The notes: generated by a model from the sequence alone, not told the origin. Numbered from the stretch's first letter, positions 1-7,453 are shown. The stretch: 26,451 nt of DNA from Candidatus Saccharimonadota bacterium (GCA_016199685.1 JACQGD010000006.1:1-26451), one strand, 5' to 3'. Numbers and translations are program-made.

Positions 1-1305
1 CAGGCTTATTCAGATATAAATAAAGATGAAGCATTCTACATGCCTGAAAATCTTATAAATATAGCCCAACAGCACCAAATATTTCAATCAGTACCAATTC
101 TGGACGCATTTGTCGAATATGATGATCTAAGTGAATATGTTCGCATAGATGCGTTGAAAACATCTGAAAACCTAAAGCCAAATATTAAAAGGCTGAAAAA
201 GATATTCAGTAAATATAAAAACGGTAATGAAATTGAAGTCAAAATCGCTCATACTGCTGTTGGTTTATTAGCGAGTAACCATAAAGATAATAGTTCAGTT
301 TTATGGATTCTTAGAGCTGCAAAAGCAAATGCATTTGAAAATGTAGATACTCTATCTAGTAAATACAGGCCAGTTGGAGTATTTGATAGAGATATTAGGG
401 AGGGTGATCTTATACAACCCCTCAAGAACGTTGATGATCCAATATACGTCGAAGAATATCTTAAATTACTTGATTTCTCATTCGAGCTCATAGGTAGAGG
501 TATTACTTGGCACAATTATGCTGCATATTTGTGGTCGGCAATTGATCAGTATTTTAACAATCTTGTAGTTAAGGGCGATTATTCTTACTTTGATGCTTTA
601 GAAAAAAGGGTGCAAGATTTCAATAATGTTGTGTCGACAGCTCCCTATATTAGGCATCTGAATTTTATTAAGGGTAATTATCTACAATCTTTGTCAAAGC
701 CTAAATTATTCATATCATCACTCCAAGTATTGAATAAATACAAATCTGAGACAGTCGATTCGATAGTATCTGAATTGGATTTACATAATAAGGTAATTGA
801 AGTCATAGAAAAAGACTTAATTCGATGGGTTGATAACGAAGGCAGAAAAATCTTGGGTTACGATGAAGTGAGTGCGCAAAGAAGCATTGCAATCATTATG
901 GAGAATTTCTTTTTAAAGCGCGGCTTTAAAAAAGAAGAAGTTTCAAGAAACAATATTACTTTCCTTAGAGAAGCACAGGCAGTAGATGATACCAGAACTG
1001 ATTTTTTAATATATTCTGGATTCATCGGTCCTGAAGTTATTGAATTGAAGCGATCAAGCCACAATGATTTATCAGGTGATATTGAGAAAAAGAAGTCATT
1101 TATGAGCTTAGAGAAATATATTAAACAATTCGACGCTGAGAACGCTATATTCTTAGTTTACGAAACAAAGAATCGAAGTAAAGCATATTGGGATAGACAT
1201 TTGAAAAAGATTGATCATATATACTCCAAAATCAAGGGAGTAAAAGTTATTGGCATGAGGAATGAATATAGTTTGAAAAAATTATATTCTAAAAAGAAAA
1301 AGTAA
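1..1305 (+). CDS. PD-(D/E)XK nuclease-like protein, 5' end outside the window
   Basis: The reading frame is open from the first base of the window. The first ATG (position 40) has no Shine-Dalgarno sequence or recognisable promoter, so the gene probably starts upstream and is partial here. Numbering from that ATG, the C-terminal part has a restriction-endonuclease-like core: D321, then E335-L-K337 (motif 'EVIELK') after 'DDTRTDFLIY'. This fits a metal-dependent PD-(D/E)XK phosphodiesterase fold. The N-terminal roughly 300 residues are mostly helical-looking and not recognised. The stop overlaps the start of the next gene by one base (TAATG), so the two are translationally coupled. The sequence is AT-rich compared with the ATPase operon, which may mark an accessory region. 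A defence or DNA-repair role is plausible but unproven. Confidence 0.6.
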   Translation, partial: QAYSDINKDEAFYMPENLINIAQQHQIFQSVPILDAFVEYDDLSEYVRIDALKTSENLKPNIKRLKKIFSKYKNGNEIEVKIAHTAVGLLASNHKDNSSVLWILRAAKANAFENVDTLSSKYRPVGVFDRDIREGDLIQPLKNVDDPIYVEEYLKLLDFSFELIGRGITWHNYAAYLWSAIDQYFNNLVVKGDYSYFDALEKRVQDFNNVVSTAPYIRHLNFIKGNYLQSLSKPKLFISSLQVLNKYKSETVDSIVSELDLHNKVIEVIEKDLIRWVDNEGRKILGYDEVSAQRSIAIIMENFFLKRGFKKEEVSRNNITFLREAQAVDDTRTDFLIYSGFIGPEVIELKRSSHNDLSGDIEKKKSFMSLEKYIKQFDAENAIFLVYETKNRSKAYWDRHLKKIDHIYSKIKGVKVIGMRNEYSLKKLYSKKKK

Positions 1306-1982
1306 TGGATAGAAAAGTAAAAATATCACTTATTAGATTAGTAAATGAAGATGCCTATTTATTAGCTAACAATATTAACGAACGCACTATCATGCACAGG
1401 TTTGCAATGTATTATGCTGAACAGTATCCCAAATGGGATGTTGACTGTGAATTCAATACAAATCTTGGTCAACCTAAAGCTCTCGATTTTGACCCAATTA
1501 TATTTATCCGACGTATGTCTGAAATCATAGAATCTGATCATAGAGTGAATGATCGACATCAAATAGCTACATTTTTGAGAGATAATGAAATAAATCATGA
1601 TGATATTGAATTATTAGCTCAACAACTGCATGAAATTGACGGAGTCTTATATGATGATGAATTTGATGCTTTATTAGTCGTCTTAAGAGAGAACAATGGA
1701 AAAATATTCACTAAATCTATATACCCAGATGTAATTGTTCACAAACGAGGTACCTCAAATAATCATATAGTAATTGAGGCTAAGAAGAGTTTGAATTTCG
1801 GTAAAATTGCAAGAGCATTTGATCTGGTAAAATTGTATACCTTAGTTAATCACCCTGCTTACAGATACAAACAGGGTTACTTTATTGACTTACCTGTTAA
1901 TCGTCATTTTGAGCATCATAAAAGCTTTATGTTCATTAAGGATAGGATTAACGGACACGTTACCAAGATCGTTTCTATTTAA
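1305..1982 (+). CDS. Small PD-(D/E)XK nuclease-fold protein
   Basis: A 225-residue protein whose ATG overlaps the preceding stop by one base. The C-terminal half has the clearest nuclease signature in the region: 'YPDVIVH' with D142, then 'IVIEAKKS' with E158-A-K160, which is the D...ExK core of the PD-(D/E)XK superfamily. The N-terminal segment 'NERTIMHRFAMYYAEQYPKWDVDCEF' region (residues about 25-50) resembles a widespread conserved-hypothetical family that also carries the 'YPD...IEAKK' core; this is from memory of the family and unverified. No membrane segment or signal peptide is seen. Its pairing with another nuclease-like gene suggests a two-component nuclease module, possibly phage defence. 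Confidence 0.7.
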   Translation: MDRKVKISLIRLVNEDAYLLANNINERTIMHRFAMYYAEQYPKWDVDCEFNTNLGQPKALDFDPIIFIRRMSEIIESDHRVNDRHQIATFLRDNEINHDDIELLAQQLHEIDGVLYDDEFDALLVVLRENNGKIFTKSIYPDVIVHKRGTSNNHIVIEAKKSLNFGKIARAFDLVKLYTLVNHPAYRYKQGYFIDLPVNRHFEHHKSFMFIKDRINGHVTKIVSI

Positions 1983-2073
1983 TAGTGATAATCTAACTTT
2001 ATACTAGTTACAACTTACTCTATGGTTGCGAGACAAGCACAAACACTATAATTTAGGTCATGGTATTTTTGTT

Positions 2074-2082
2074 TGCTAAGAT
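2074..2082 (+). promoter_or_regulatory. Extended -10 promoter for the gene at 2089
   Basis: TGCTAAGAT reads as an extended -10 (TGn plus TAAGAT at 2077-2082). The ATG at 2089 lies 7 bases past the hexamer, where transcription would be expected to start. The mRNA is therefore probably leaderless, and no Shine-Dalgarno sequence is present. Confidence 0.55.
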
Positions 2083-2088
2083 AAATAC

Positions 2089-2799
2089 ATGGCTAAAAGT
2101 TCTCAAAAACAAATAAAAAGTATGTATATAATTATTGTCATCGTACTAATCTTGGGTGTTGCATTGTCAGCGGTCTTCATTGGTAATTTTACGAAACAGG
2201 ATCAGGCAATCAAGGTCTCTAATTCGAATAGCAAAATGGAGACCAAGACAGAGATCAAAATGGAGACCAAAATGGAGCTCAAAACCTATACCTCTATATC
2301 GGGTAGCGGATTAACATTTGATTATCCTAGTAGTTGGTCTTTCAAAGAGCCTACTGAGCAGCAGATATCTAGAGAAGATAGTAAAGCGACATTAATGGTT
2401 CTGTACAGTCATGAGCCCTCTGTTGTCGATGGCAAGGGTTCGATATCTACCAGCAATGTTTGTGTGACTTTCAACGAAATGCAGGGCAATTGGCCATTCA
2501 GATCACAACCCCTAGGCAATTCCGATAAGATCGCAGACTTTACCGTTGGTCAGAATGCTGTATCGCTTGTCGAAAGCAAAAAGAATCTAGAAACTTCAAC
2601 AAGACCTGCGATGCAAATAGTAAATCAGGGTACATCCAGCAAACATGGAGGTTCGTACATAGCCTTAAACGAGGATTACTTTCTGCTAGCGACTGCTTCA
2701 AAAGATTGCTTCATAAGCGATAATGCAAAGAAAATAGACGTAACTCCAGAAATTGAAGAAGCTCACGAGATTTTGAAAAGTGTTCGTATCAAAGAATAA
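2089..2799 (+). CDS. Single-pass membrane-anchored extracytoplasmic protein
   Basis: A 236-residue protein with a short basic N-terminus, one hydrophobic segment at about residues 12-32 and then an outward-facing domain. A Lys/Glu/Met repeat spacer (METK TEIK METK MELK) follows the membrane segment. From about residue 72 the sequence 'SGLTFDYPSSWSF' looks like the first strand of a PsbP/Mog1-like beta domain often found in lipoproteins and membrane-anchored proteins; that assignment is tentative. Two cysteines (in 'SNVCVTF' and 'SKDCFIS') could form a disulfide. The next gene has a similar anchor ('NFTKQDQ' here, 'NFTNKDQ' there). No enzymatic motif is seen. Confidence 0.7.
   Translation: MAKSSQKQIKSMYIIIVIVLILGVALSAVFIGNFTKQDQAIKVSNSNSKMETKTEIKMETKMELKTYTSISGSGLTFDYPSSWSFKEPTEQQISREDSKATLMVLYSHEPSVVDGKGSISTSNVCVTFNEMQGNWPFRSQPLGNSDKIADFTVGQNAVSLVESKKNLETSTRPAMQIVNQGTSSKHGGSYIALNEDYFLLATASKDCFISDNAKKIDVTPEIEEAHEILKSVRIKE
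2236..2283 (+). repeat. Four in-frame 12-nt tandem units encoding METK-type repeats
   Basis: Four degenerate 12-base units related to atggagaccaaa (2236-2247, 2248-2259, 2260-2271, 2272-2283) encode METK, TEIK, METK and MELK. They form the spacer just outside the membrane anchor. Copy-number change would keep the frame. Confidence 0.8.
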
Positions 2800-2832
2800 T
2801 TCTGATCTCGTCCACTAGCGGGAGCCAAGCAT

Positions 2833-2870
2833 AAACACTACGATTCAGATCATGGTGTTTTTGTTTTTTC
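2833..2870 (+). terminator. Rho-independent terminator
   Basis: Stem aaacacta (2833-2840) pairs with tggtgttt (2853-2860, one G-U pair) and is followed by a T-rich tract to 2870. It lies between the two tandem membrane-protein genes. A related but weaker copy lies at about 2040-2075. Confidence 0.6.
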
Positions 2871-2871
2871 T

Positions 2872-2880
2872 TGGTATGAT
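2872..2880 (+). promoter_or_regulatory. Extended -10 promoter for the gene at 2889
   Basis: TGGTATGAT (hexamer TATGAT, 2875-2880) ends 9 bases before the ATG at 2889. This leaves essentially no 5' leader and no Shine-Dalgarno site. Confidence 0.55.
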
Positions 2881-2888
2881 TAGTTTAT

Positions 2889-3512
2889 ATGAATAGTATA
2901 AGAAATAAAAAACAAAAGGGCAGTGCAAATATAGCAGTTATTTCAGTTGTAGTACTGATTATTTGCGGCGCACTTGGTTTTCTTTTTTGGCAGAACTTTA
3001 CTAACAAAGATCAAAGTATAGCAAATAAAGATTCCCCTACGGTTAGTCCAAAAGCAAAAGATACGAGTGAGAGTCCAGTCAAATTTGACACCTCGATCCA
3101 TAACGTTGATATTAAGATGAAGTCAATAACCGACATTGATCAACTACCTAGTTATACACCAGACAGTTTTAAATCCTACATGCAGCAGCTGCTTGCGCAG
3201 AATACATCTGGGCAAGGGATGTTCGACTGTGGTAATGCTGTTATTGAGTATCGAATTTCGAAGATTAGTCAGGTAAATATTGACGGCGGCAGTGCTCCAA
3301 AAAATGAACAAGGTGAAACATGTCGCGGAGGCGCGCCCGCCATATGGGTTTTAGCACCAACGGGTGTGTGGGAAAAAGAGACGCGCAACGGAGTTCCATG
3401 CTCAAGTAAGAGCGGAGGACCCGTCTATGAAGAGTTTGCTTCGGAATGCTATGCAAATGATTCTACATTTGTTCAGAATCCAAATGGTTCAATTCTGTCA
3501 CTAGCTAAATAG
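2889..3512 (+). CDS. Single-pass membrane-anchored extracytoplasmic protein
   Basis: A 207-residue protein with a basic N-terminus ('MNSIRNKKQKG'), a hydrophobic segment at about residues 14-34 and an exported C-terminal domain. That domain has four cysteines (in 'MFDCGNA', 'ETCRGG', 'VPCSSK' and 'SECYAN'), enough for two disulfides. The anchor and the residues just after it resemble the preceding gene ('NFTNKDQ'), and the upstream intergenic sequences are also alike, so an ancestral tandem duplication is likely. The distal domain is not recognised. The promoter gives a near-leaderless mRNA, and a bidirectional hairpin follows the stop. Confidence 0.7.
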   Translation: MNSIRNKKQKGSANIAVISVVVLIICGALGFLFWQNFTNKDQSIANKDSPTVSPKAKDTSESPVKFDTSIHNVDIKMKSITDIDQLPSYTPDSFKSYMQQLLAQNTSGQGMFDCGNAVIEYRISKISQVNIDGGSAPKNEQGETCRGGAPAIWVLAPTGVWEKETRNGVPCSSKSGGPVYEEFASECYANDSTFVQNPNGSILSLAK

Positions 3513-3550
3513 TTGCGAAGCGCATACACTAGCCAAGCCATGATCAATAA

Positions 3551-3578
3551 AGTCAGAACTGTTAATTCGGTTCTGACT
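3551..3578. terminator. Bidirectional hairpin terminator
   Basis: A perfect 9-bp stem, agtcagaac (3551-3559) with gttctgact (3570-3578), has T-rich flanks on both sides. It sits between convergent genes, and the 3' end of the marR-family gene lies inside it. Confidence 0.7.
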
Positions 3579-4020
3579 GTTTATATTCCAGACCAGAGTG
3601 AGAGGCTTTTAATCCTGAGGATAGTTTTTTAAGTAAATGTTCGAGCTCATTGTACTCCTTCGATGTAAGTGATGTGTTTGCTTGTTCGAACAGTGTCGCC
3701 AATGCTTGATCGGCATTCTTTAGCGCTATCTTACCTTTGTCTGTACTAGAAATATTGAATGACTTGGTGTTACCGGAGATGGTAGCTTTGGCAATGAGCT
3801 CTTTTCGCTCCATGGTCATCAAGATTGTATGCATTGTCTGAGGTGTGACAAATGCCTTTCTTGCAAGCTCGGCACCTGTCACAAGCACGGATGCTTCAAG
3901 GCTTTTAAGGACATTATATTGAGACAAGCTCAAAGACAAAGGGCGCAGAGCATCCTCCATCGCCGTATGGATTTGCTGCTGCACTTGTTTGATGGTGTAT
4001 CCGGTCTTTTGAAACTTCAT
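3562..4020 (-). CDS. MarR-family transcriptional regulator
   Basis: A 152-residue protein with the usual length and layout of MarR proteins. N-terminal helices come first, followed by a winged helix-turn-helix at about residues 50-105: 'LSQYNVLKSLEAS', then 'TGAELARKAFVTPQTMHTILMTMERKELI' region as the HTH, then a beta wing around 'TISGNTKSFNISSTDKG'. A C-terminal dimerisation helix with a Leu-rich 'ELEHLLKKLSSGL' closes the protein. It is divergent from a VOC-family gene and shares with it a perfect palindrome lying in both promoters. It therefore very likely represses itself and the VOC gene, with release by a small-molecule or oxidative signal. The ligand cannot be told from sequence. Confidence 0.88.
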   Translation of the reverse strand: MKFQKTGYTIKQVQQQIHTAMEDALRPLSLSLSQYNVLKSLEASVLVTGAELARKAFVTPQTMHTILMTMERKELIAKATISGNTKSFNISSTDKGKIALKNADQALATLFEQANTSLTSKEYNELEHLLKKLSSGLKASHSGLEYKQSEPN

Positions 4021-4022
4021 AT

Positions 4023-4064
4023 TTGACTAAGTATCATATTATCAGTATACTGATAATAAATCAA
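4023..4064. promoter_or_regulatory. Overlapping divergent promoters with a 22-bp MarR-type operator
   Basis: On the + strand TTGACT (4023-4028), a 17-base spacer and TATACT (4046-4051) serve the VOC gene. On the - strand TTGATT (4064-4059), a 17-base spacer and TAATAT (4041-4036) serve the regulator gene. A perfect 22-bp palindrome with half-site TATTATCAGTA covers 4037-4058 and overlaps both -10 elements. One bound dimer would shut both promoters. Confidence 0.85.
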
Positions 4065-4084
4065 GTATTGAAAAAGGAGACATT

Positions 4085-4456
4085 ATGTCAGTAGCCGGAC
4101 CAGATTTTATTTCACTTCAAGTCACTGACCTCGAAGCGTCAGCGGCATTCTATAAAAAGTATCTTGGACTCACTCAATCACAGGCAGGACCACCTCATGC
4201 AGTCGTATTTGAATCTGAAACAATTACCTTTGCCCTTCGTGAAGTAATTCCTGGTACAGAACTTGGATCAGATTCAAAACCTGGACTTGGTATCGCTCTG
4301 TGGTTCCTCGCTCCTAATGCACAGGAGATACACGACAAGCTTGTCGAAGCAGGTGTGACAATTACCGCGACACCAATTGATGGACCGTTTGGTCGAACGT
4401 TTGCATTTGCTGACCCTGATGGATATAACGTGACGCTTCATAGCAAATCTGCTTAA
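4085..4456 (+). CDS. VOC-family (glyoxalase/bleomycin-resistance-like) protein
   Basis: A 123-residue single VOC-domain protein built from two beta-alpha-beta-beta-beta units: 'DFISLQVTDLEASAAFYKKYLGL' region at residues 7-29 and 'LGIALWFLAPNAQEIHDKLVEAG' region near 75-97, ending in the typical 'FGRTFAFADPDGYNVTLH'. Members bind a divalent metal and act as isomerases, dioxygenases or resistance proteins; which applies here is unknown. A good Shine-Dalgarno (AAGGAG) precedes the ATG. The neighbouring MarR regulator and shared operator suggest inducible detoxification. A hairpin terminator follows at 4527-4558. Confidence 0.88.
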   Translation: MSVAGPDFISLQVTDLEASAAFYKKYLGLTQSQAGPPHAVVFESETITFALREVIPGTELGSDSKPGLGIALWFLAPNAQEIHDKLVEAGVTITATPIDGPFGRTFAFADPDGYNVTLHSKSA

Positions 4457-4526
4457 TGTACCGATGTGCGTCTCGCTTCATTGCAGTTATAATTTCTTCT
4501 ATCGTAGCAAGCCATACAATTATACA

Positions 4527-4558
4527 AAAACCAGAACTATCGATTTAGTTCTGGTTTT
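4527..4558. terminator. Bidirectional rho-independent terminator
   Basis: A perfect 12-bp stem, aaaaccagaact (4527-4538) with agttctggtttt (4547-4558), is followed by T residues on the + strand and has A residues on the other side. It serves the VOC gene and the convergent membrane-protein gene. Confidence 0.85.
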
Positions 4559-4874
4559 TTGAACGAGTGAGTAAGAATATACCCGTAATGATACCGGGTA
4601 GAAAGCTGATCGCTCCAGCGGCACCAGTTGTCAGAAATAGTATGTTGAGGATTGTAATAGCGACGGGAGTAGGGTAAACGGGCTCAGTATCGCCAGTCAT
4701 CCAGAATGTTGGATTAAAAATCAGATTAATTATCATTAACATGAGTAGGGAAAATAAGAAGAATACAGTGGGCAGGATAAGAGTGGCAATCGCGATCTTG
4801 AAATGTGGTTTTGCGGTAGTTATATGATTGTTATTTTTTCGAACCATGATGAACTGCTTGTTTTTAAGATGCAA
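4545..4874 (-). CDS. Small two-helix membrane protein
   Basis: A 109-residue protein with a basic N-terminus and two strongly hydrophobic segments, about residues 27-52 and 70-104, separated by a short loop 'NPTFWMTGDTEPVYPTPV'. The furthest upstream start is a TTG at 4874 that overlaps the preceding gene by 11 bases. An internal ATG at 4847 ('MVRKNNN') gives a 100-residue protein and is equally plausible. It probably shares a transcript with the gene at 4864-5751. No family is recognised with confidence, and small two-helix proteins of this sort are often of unknown function. Confidence 0.6.
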   Translation of the reverse strand: MHLKNKQFIMVRKNNNHITTAKPHFKIAIATLILPTVFFLFSLLMLMIINLIFNPTFWMTGDTEPVYPTPVAITILNILFLTTGAAGAISFLPGIITGIFLLTRSKNQN

Positions 4875-5751
4875 CTTCTGGGTCTAGAATAGGTGGATCG
4901 ACGAGTGGTGGAGTTTCTGCCGCAGGTTGTTCGATGGTAGTTGGATCCGGTGTAGTTGTATCATCTTTCGTAGCTGGAGTAGTAGGTGTGTCTACTGTAG
5001 GAGTAATGACACTTTGACTTGGCGTGACGACGGGCTTTGTAGTAGCTGCTGTTGATGAACTGGTTTTCTTGGCAGAGGATGTTGATGGCACAGCTGTCTG
5101 CTGTTGAGGCACGCTAGGCTCTGTCGTTTCTGAAGCAGATTGTTCGGTAGTGGTCGGAGTATTCGTCGATGAGGTGGTCTTTGACGCTGATTTTGCGGTA
5201 GGTTTTTGCTCGGACGCCGTAGGTTGACTGGTCGTGCCTGCGCCCTGAGAGGCAAAAGCAAATGTACCGACGCCCCCTAGTACGACAACTAAGCTGATGG
5301 TAACGGGAATGAGCGCTTTATAGCGCCTAGATAGTAGTGACGATTTCCCGGCAGGAACGAGTGTTGCTGTGGGTTCATGTATATAGTGCTTTTCACCGAT
5401 GCTATATTCGGGACCTTTGACTTTGTAGGTCAGGCCTGCGCTCAGTCCGGTCATTATACTGTCTGCTTCATCGCGATTTTGAGCACTAACCGATATCTTT
5501 GACCTATTTTCGTTTTCATTTACAGTGCCTAGTGCCGCAGGGACGTCGTTGGCTATCAACGTATTTCCACTAATAGGCAAGACGATCCGCATGATTTTAT
5601 TTGCATCTTCTTCTGAAACGGGGAACTCGGCGCTTTCGAGGTCTTTGAAGCGAACAATACTACTGAACTCCCCGCCAAACACGGATTTGTAAAAATTGAA
5701 GGCTTCTTCGGCATTTCCATTGAAGTTAATATAAGGATTGATAGTGGCCAT
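4864..5751 (-). CDS. Truncated PhnB-like domain fused to a membrane anchor and Ser/Thr/Pro tail
   Basis: Residues 1 to about 105 match the PhnB-like VOC fold ('INPYINFNGNAEEAFNFYKSVFGGEF', a typical opening, and 'NKIMRIVLPISGNTLIANDVP'). The family's usual ending, a strand with a 'W..FG...D.FGV.W' motif, is missing. The protein instead runs into 'LTYKVKGPEYSIGEKHYIHEP', a basic stop-transfer flank ('SLLSRRYK') and a hydrophobic helix at about 146-167. The last 125 or so residues are a Ser/Thr/Pro/Ala-rich tail. The expected topology is enzyme-like domain inside and mucin-like tail outside. The start is an ATG with AAGGAG at good spacing and an extended -10 (TGTTAGAAT) upstream. Catalytic activity is doubtful because the second half of the VOC unit is incomplete. 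An old recombination joining two genes is the simplest origin. Confidence 0.7.
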   Translation of the reverse strand: MATINPYINFNGNAEEAFNFYKSVFGGEFSSIVRFKDLESAEFPVSEEDANKIMRIVLPISGNTLIANDVPAALGTVNENENRSKISVSAQNRDEADSIMTGLSAGLTYKVKGPEYSIGEKHYIHEPTATLVPAGKSSLLSRRYKALIPVTISLVVVLGGVGTFAFASQGAGTTSQPTASEQKPTAKSASKTTSSTNTPTTTEQSASETTEPSVPQQQTAVPSTSSAKKTSSSTAATTKPVVTPSQSVITPTVDTPTTPATKDDTTTPDPTTIEQPAAETPPLVDPPILDPEVAS

Positions 5752-5837
5752 AAAAGTTCTCCTTAGTGAATAAGTTGATGTATCTCTATTCTAACAAACA
5801 TAGCTCAAAGTAAGGGGTGTGGAAAGGATGTTTAGAG

Positions 5838-7225
5838 CTATTCGCTGGCTATCTTTGCGTGATGGTCTTTTTTGGCAGTTTCGAGACGGTCATATAACTT
5901 CACAACCATCGCAGAGCGGTAATTTGCTTCGAGTAATTCTCGATGATCGCTGACAAATTGCCAATACAGTGCATCCCATATTTCAGACCATTCACTCTTT
6001 TTGTAGTCACTCATTTTGATGATGTAGTTACTCCCGCTGACGTAGGGTTTGGTCGTGATGAGCTCACCTGCAGCAAATTGGCTCATAGCATAAACATTCG
6101 GTACCATTACCCAGTCGTATGCGTCTACAAATAAGCTCATAAACCACTCGTATACATCGTCCGGTTTGATGCGTAATAGGACCATACTGTTCCCGAGGAT
6201 CATAAGTCGTTCAATATGATGGGCGTAGCCTGTATCGAGAACATTTTTGATAACAACATCAATCGGCTCAATCCCAACCGCTCCGCTCCACCAGCTTTTC
6301 GGTAAAGATCTAGTGAAGTGAAGATGGTTTTGAGTGCGCATTTTACTTCCGTAGTGCGTATATGTCGCACGCATGTATTCACGCCAGCCTATAATTTGAC
6401 GGATAAATCCTTCCAGGCTTTCTATAGGTATAGTCTCGGGCGGTAGATCTTTGACTGCTTCGATAATTTCCTGAGGTGTCAGTAGCCCACAGTTGATGAG
6501 GGGGCTGAGAACTGAGTGAAACATTTCGGTTTCGTGTGAGTGGATAGCGTCTTCATAGGGGCCAAACTGAGGAAGTCGGTTTTTGATAAAATCATCAAGC
6601 CAAATCCTAGCTTGATCATGAGTGACCGGGTAGCGGAAATGAGCACTCGATCCAGGGTTACTGGGGAAGTTTTGCTCAACCCACCTTGTTGCATTTTTGA
6701 TAGGCTGTGAGATGTTGGATTGATATGTTTCTGGTAGTGTACTATTTTTAGGCAGCTTTTTACGATTACTCGCGTCGTAGCTCCATTTTCCTCCGGTAGG
6801 CTTGTTGCCATCTATAAGAATGTCGAGCCGTTTACGCTGCCATTCATAAAAGTGTTGCATACGGTTGGGATGAGTATCGAAAAACTCAATAATTTGACCT
6901 CGGGTAGTAAGAAACCCCGGTGAATTAAATCGGTTCACTTCGATATTTAGCAGATCCAATACTCTGGTAAGGCGCTGCTCGAGCCAGTTATCGACAAGAT
7001 CAAAGTAGGATACTTTCGAGATTGTTTCTCGAGCGACTGCCTAAACTCGCTCATAGATGCTCGATGGAGTATCAGTTTCTGTTTATGAAATCGAAACTGT
7101 TTAAAAAATAAATCATCCTCTATAAGAATGAAAAGCGTCGTTTTGTTATCTTTGTAGCAAGCGGTAAATAGCTGATGCGGGTAGATGAGTCGCGCGTGGG
7201 TAAATGATTGGACATCTGTATGCAT
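5838..7225 (-). pseudogene. Photolyase/cryptochrome-related protein, frameshifted and internally deleted
   Basis: Two reading frames together make one member of the deoxyribodipyrimidine photolyase-related (PhrB/CryB-type) family. The first (from ATG 7225) has the Rossmann start, 'ARLIYPHQLF' and 'FHKQKLILHRASM'. The second, open from about 7040, continues 'VSYFDLVDNWLEQRL' and the helical FAD-binding part: 'MQHFYEWQRKRLDIL', 'GGKWSYDASNRKKLPK', 'GFIRQIIGWREYMR', 'NVYAMSQFAAGELITTKPYVSGSNYI'. The frames change at about 7013-7020, and roughly 30 residues of the antenna domain normally found there appear to be missing, so a deletion probably caused the shift. The downstream frame alone (5838-6959) begins only at a TTG without a ribosome site. 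The cysteines of the [4Fe-4S] cluster known in PhrB are not seen; 'MSDYKKSEWSEIWDALYW' occupies that stretch. The product would have been a light-dependent repair enzyme; the intact FAD part suggests recent loss or a sequence error. Confidence 0.72.
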
Positions 7226-7232
7226 ATATACG

Positions 7233-7241
7233 ACTATATCA
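7233..7241 (-). promoter_or_regulatory. Extended -10 promoter of the photolyase-like gene
   Basis: On the - strand TGATATAGT (hexamer TATAGT, 7238-7233) lies 8 bases before the ATG at 7225. This is again leaderless spacing. Confidence 0.5.
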
Positions 7242-7261
7242 TCGTAATAGATAAGAAATTG

Positions 7262-7301
7262 TTAAATAAAATACGCCTCAAAGTCAAAGCTCTGAGGCGT
7301 A
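7262..7301 (-). terminator. Rho-independent terminator of the small-peptide unit
   Basis: A perfect 9-bp stem, tacgcctca (7272-7280) with tgaggcgta (7293-7301), is followed on the - strand by a T-rich run (TTTTATTTAAC). It ends the short transcription unit that starts near 7447. Confidence 0.7.
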
Positions 7302-7351
7302 AGTGGGACGGATTGCCTACGTAAACAGGCAGTCTTCCTACTAAAAGAAGG

Positions 7352-7417
7352 TTACTTAGCGCATACCCCCTGCGCATCAGCTGAAACTACCTGCTCGTTA
7401 GATCTAGGACTTTTCAA
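7352..7417 (-). CDS. 21-residue small peptide with strong ribosome-binding site
   Basis: A short frame reads TTG AAA AGT ... GCT AAG TAA and encodes 21 residues: 'MKSPRSNEQV' followed by 'VSADAQGVCAK'. AAAGGAGG (7432-7425) lies 7 bases before the TTG, the best Shine-Dalgarno in the window. A TATAAT (7459-7454) lies upstream, with transcription expected near 7447, and a strong hairpin terminator follows at 7301-7272. The unit is thus a compact, roughly 185-nt transcript with promoter, ribosome site, ORF and terminator. The peptide is hydrophilic, not membrane-like, and has one cysteine near its C-terminus. It could be a genuine microprotein, a peptide precursor, or a leader within a regulatory RNA. 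No known family is recognised. Confidence 0.5.
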   Translation of the reverse strand: MKSPRSNEQVVSADAQGVCAK

Positions 7418-7453
7418 ATTATTACCTCCTTTCTTTTATGTAATGACCCTTCT

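Noticed and set aside
2889..3000. Type IV pilin N-terminus
   Set aside because: The 'KQKGSANIAVISVVVLI' segment superficially resembles a prepilin site, but there is no Glu at position 5 after the Gly and no pilin-like body; a plain membrane anchor fits better.
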